Shown here piece after piece: positions 6,131 through 6,135 of a stretch of 6,135 bases of DNA. Position 1 is the first letter of the stretch, and the number at the start of each line of letters is the position of its first letter. The notes beneath the pieces were generated by a model, which saw nothing but the letters and a program-made list of their open reading frames with translations, ran no database searches and was not told the DNA's origin. The translations under genes and the position numbers were made by a program. The DNA lies in the NCBI GenBank assembly GCA_031265965.1, contig JAISBX010000186.1, positions 1-6,135 on the forward strand, given 5' to 3'. The stretch comes from Oscillospiraceae bacterium (GTDB lineage: Bacteria; Bacillota_A; Clostridia; Oscillospirales; Oscillospiraceae).

Positions 6131-6135
6131 CGGCA

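Overview
This GC-rich window holds four consecutive plus-strand genes that form one tightly packed operon (1-4455), followed by a separately promoted flavoprotein gene (4559-6130). Strong purine-rich Shine-Dalgarno sites, TTG starts, a textbook sigma-A-type promoter and the PrsW/FHA/PP2C domain repertoire suggest a GC-rich Gram-positive anaerobe of the Clostridia type, perhaps a gut Oscillospirales-like lineage. No rRNA or marker gene is present, so this placement is an inference.

The operon looks like a membrane phospho-threonine signalling locus. In order it encodes: (1) a trypsin/HtrA-like serine protease with one membrane helix and a C-terminal FHA domain, its 5' end cut off by the window; (2) a PrsW-type intramembrane protease with a C-terminal FHA domain; (3) a soluble PP2C-type Ser/Thr phosphatase; (4) a secreted-then-anchored von Willebrand A (vWA) protein with a C-terminal FHA domain. 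Genes 1 and 2 are 14 nt apart, 2 and 3 overlap by TTGA, and 3 and 4 overlap by ATGA, so co-transcription and translational coupling are likely. The positive-inside rule puts all three FHA domains in the cytoplasm, while the serine protease and vWA domains face outward. The natural reading is that threonine phosphorylation inside the cell, reversed by the PP2C enzyme, is read by FHA domains attached to effectors in or across the membrane. The matching Ser/Thr kinase is not in the window.

The main oddities are: gene 2 appears to start at an ATA codon; the FHA domains of genes 1 and 2 lack the usual Asn of the Asn-Gly motif, while that of gene 4 is canonical; and the PP2C has His where the phosphate-contacting Arg normally sits.

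The last gene has its own promoter (TTGACA, 17 nt, TATACT) and encodes a 523-residue cytosolic FAD oxidoreductase of the fumarate reductase/3-ketosteroid dehydrogenase fold. It lacks the fumarate reductase catalytic residues, so its substrate is unknown. It is probably functionally unrelated to the operon. No RNA genes, mobile elements, CRISPR arrays or clear terminators were seen.
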